Positions 4,616-5,324 of a stretch of 5,324 bases of DNA are shown piece by piece (positions within the stretch are counted from its first letter, which is position 1; each line of letters opens with the position of its first letter). Made by a program: the position numbers and the translations under genes. This DNA comes from an uncultured Bacillota bacterium (GTDB lineage: Bacteria > Bacillota > Clostridia > Oscillospirales > Oscillospiraceae). Under the pieces are notes generated by a model. That model did no database searches and was not told where the DNA came from. It worked only from the letters and a program-made list of their open reading frames with translations. The stretch lies in NCBI GenBank assembly GCA_947383275.1, contig CANDCW010000124.1, positions 1 through 5,324 on the forward strand. The letters are read 5' to 3'.

Positions 4616-5041
4616 TTATTTCCTCTGCCATAGCATACCATACTCCTTTTCGCCAGTAGCTTCATCCAAACTTTCGCACTGAATTTCAAACCCTTCTCTT
4701 CGGTAAAAATGGATTGCTCGTGTATTCTTTTGGTATACGTTTAAACACAATTTCTCTTTTCTGCCTTTTATAAAGCGCAGCAAAAGTTTACCCACTCCCT
4801 GTGACTGTACTTCAGCGGAAACAAAAATTCCTGCAATATATTCACCATCCAGGCCTGCAAAACCTAGTATTTCTCCTGCATCCTCATACACATAGACCTC
4901 TGTCTGTGCAAACATTTCTTTCACCATATTATAATTACTTTGCCAGTACTGCCCTGGTATAAAATAATGCGCCTCCAAATTTGTATTCAGCCAAATATCA
5001 GCGACTTTATTTATATCCACTTTCTGCAATTTTCTAATCAT
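4616..5041 (-). CDS. GNAT family N-acetyltransferase (YjaB-like)
   Basis: A 141-residue single-domain enzyme that should transfer acetyl from acetyl-CoA to an amine; the substrate is unknown. The acetyl-CoA signature Q/R-x-x-G-x-G/A is QSQGVG (79-84), after strand GEYIAGIFVS. The C-terminal LNVYQKNTRAIHFYRREGF (100-118) holds N106 and Y113, the usual positions for cofactor contact and general acid. The N-terminal IWLNTNLEAHYFIPGQYW (16-33) matches the pattern of E. coli YjaB and its relatives ('IW..s..ath.Fi...yw'). The start ATG has GGAGG 7 bases upstream and overlaps the stop of the kinase gene as ATGA, so it is co-transcribed and probably coupled. Its base composition is much lower in GC (about 37% in two 60-base lines I counted) than the flanking genes, pointing to recent acquisition. 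Confidence 0.9.
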   Translation of the reverse strand: MIRKLQKVDINKVADIWLNTNLEAHYFIPGQYWQSNYNMVKEMFAQTEVYVYEDAGEILGFAGLDGEYIAGIFVSAEVQSQGVGKLLLRFIKGRKEKLCLNVYQKNTRAIHFYRREGFEIQCESLDEATGEKEYGMLWQRK

Positions 5042-5324
5042 AATAACGCCTCCATTCCCTGATAGGACAGTGTAGCCACCGCCCGGAAAACTTCCCCGGA
5101 GACACCGGCTTGCACCATGCCATCGTACTTTTCTGCGGCGGTCTGGGCGCTTTTCAGGCCCCAGCCGTGGAGACCGCCCTCGGTCTTGGTGGTTTTCAGT
5201 TCGCCGCCCTCCTGGACAGGGGCGGCGGCAAAGCTGTTCTCCACCTTGATGACCAGCATCTGGTGGATACGGCGGATGGTGAGGGCCACCGTGCGGCCCG
5301 ATGGGTCCGGCACCTGCCGGGCCG
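5038..5324 (-). CDS. GHKL-type sensor histidine kinase, C-terminal ATPase end (partial)
   Basis: Only the last 95 codons or so are in the window; the frame is open to the right edge, so the N-terminal sensor, the dimerisation helix and the N box lie outside. What remains fits the ATP-binding domain of the AgrC-like GHKL kinases (HATPase_c_5 type): the strand LTIRRIHQMLVIKVENSF, a TTKTEGGLHGWGLKS stretch that is the glycine-rich G2-type lid, and then AEKYDGMVQAGVSGEVFRAVATL, the usual 'ekY.G.......g..F...v.l' ending. These kinases usually act with a LytTR-type response regulator, which would be expected beyond the edge. The stop overlaps the acetyltransferase start as ATGA. Its high GC (about 62% in one line counted) matches the rest of the window, unlike its downstream neighbour. 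Confidence 0.85.
   Translation of the reverse strand, partial: ARQVPDPSGRTVALTIRRIHQMLVIKVENSFAAAPVQEGGELKTTKTEGGLHGWGLKSAQTAAEKYDGMVQAGVSGEVFRAVATLSYQGMEALL
5049..5053 (-). promoter_or_regulatory. Strong Shine-Dalgarno for the acetyltransferase inside the kinase gene
   Basis: GGAGG on the minus strand lies 7 bases before the acetyltransferase ATG and within the last codons of the histidine kinase. It fixes the start at 5041 and supports translation of both proteins from one mRNA. Confidence 0.75.

Noticed and set aside
4417..4689. A 90-codon minus-strand open frame across the acetyltransferase end and the LysR-like remnant.
   Set aside because: It is out of frame with the acetyltransferase, reads through its terminator, and has no recognisable motif; the remnant frame looks far more protein-like.

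Overview
The window looks like chromosome of a GC-rich Firmicute, most likely a gut clostridium of the Oscillospiraceae type (Flavonifractor/Oscillibacter-like). This is inferred from the high GC of most genes (about 62-65% in lines I counted), good Shine-Dalgarno sites, and the clostridial-style genes: a bacterial PfkA, a YerC/YecD TrpR-like regulator, Hsp33 and a GHKL-type histidine kinase. No database search was possible.

Left part (1-1350): a truncated tRNA-Val(TAC) on the minus strand is driven by a perfect consensus sigma-A promoter. Divergent from it, pfkA (6-phosphofructokinase) has its own TTGACA/CATAAT promoter. A shared hairpin separates pfkA from the convergent operon to its right.

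Middle part (1346-3334): one minus-strand operon reads yerC-like regulator, class I SAM methyltransferase, hslO (Hsp33). The first two genes overlap by ATGA, and hslO starts 3 bases after the methyltransferase stop. A promoter lies just upstream of yerC. Divergent from it, a plus-strand gene (3410-4060) encodes a soluble protein whose layout resembles the RsiV/DUF3298 domain but lacks a signal peptide or membrane anchor.

Right part (4061-5324): a gene-poor stretch of about 550 bases holds a dense cluster of inverted repeats, two terminator-like hairpins, and two decayed minus-strand gene tails, one probably the C-terminus of a LysR-family regulator. Beyond it are an intact, AT-rich GNAT acetyltransferase (YjaB-like) with its own terminator, and the C-terminal ATPase end of a GHKL sensor kinase cut by the window edge. 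The kinase stop and acetyltransferase start overlap as ATGA although their base compositions differ sharply.

The best leads are the anchorless RsiV-like protein and the patchwork of decay and apparent import at 4200-5041. I found no CRISPR array, transposase or clear new multi-gene system.
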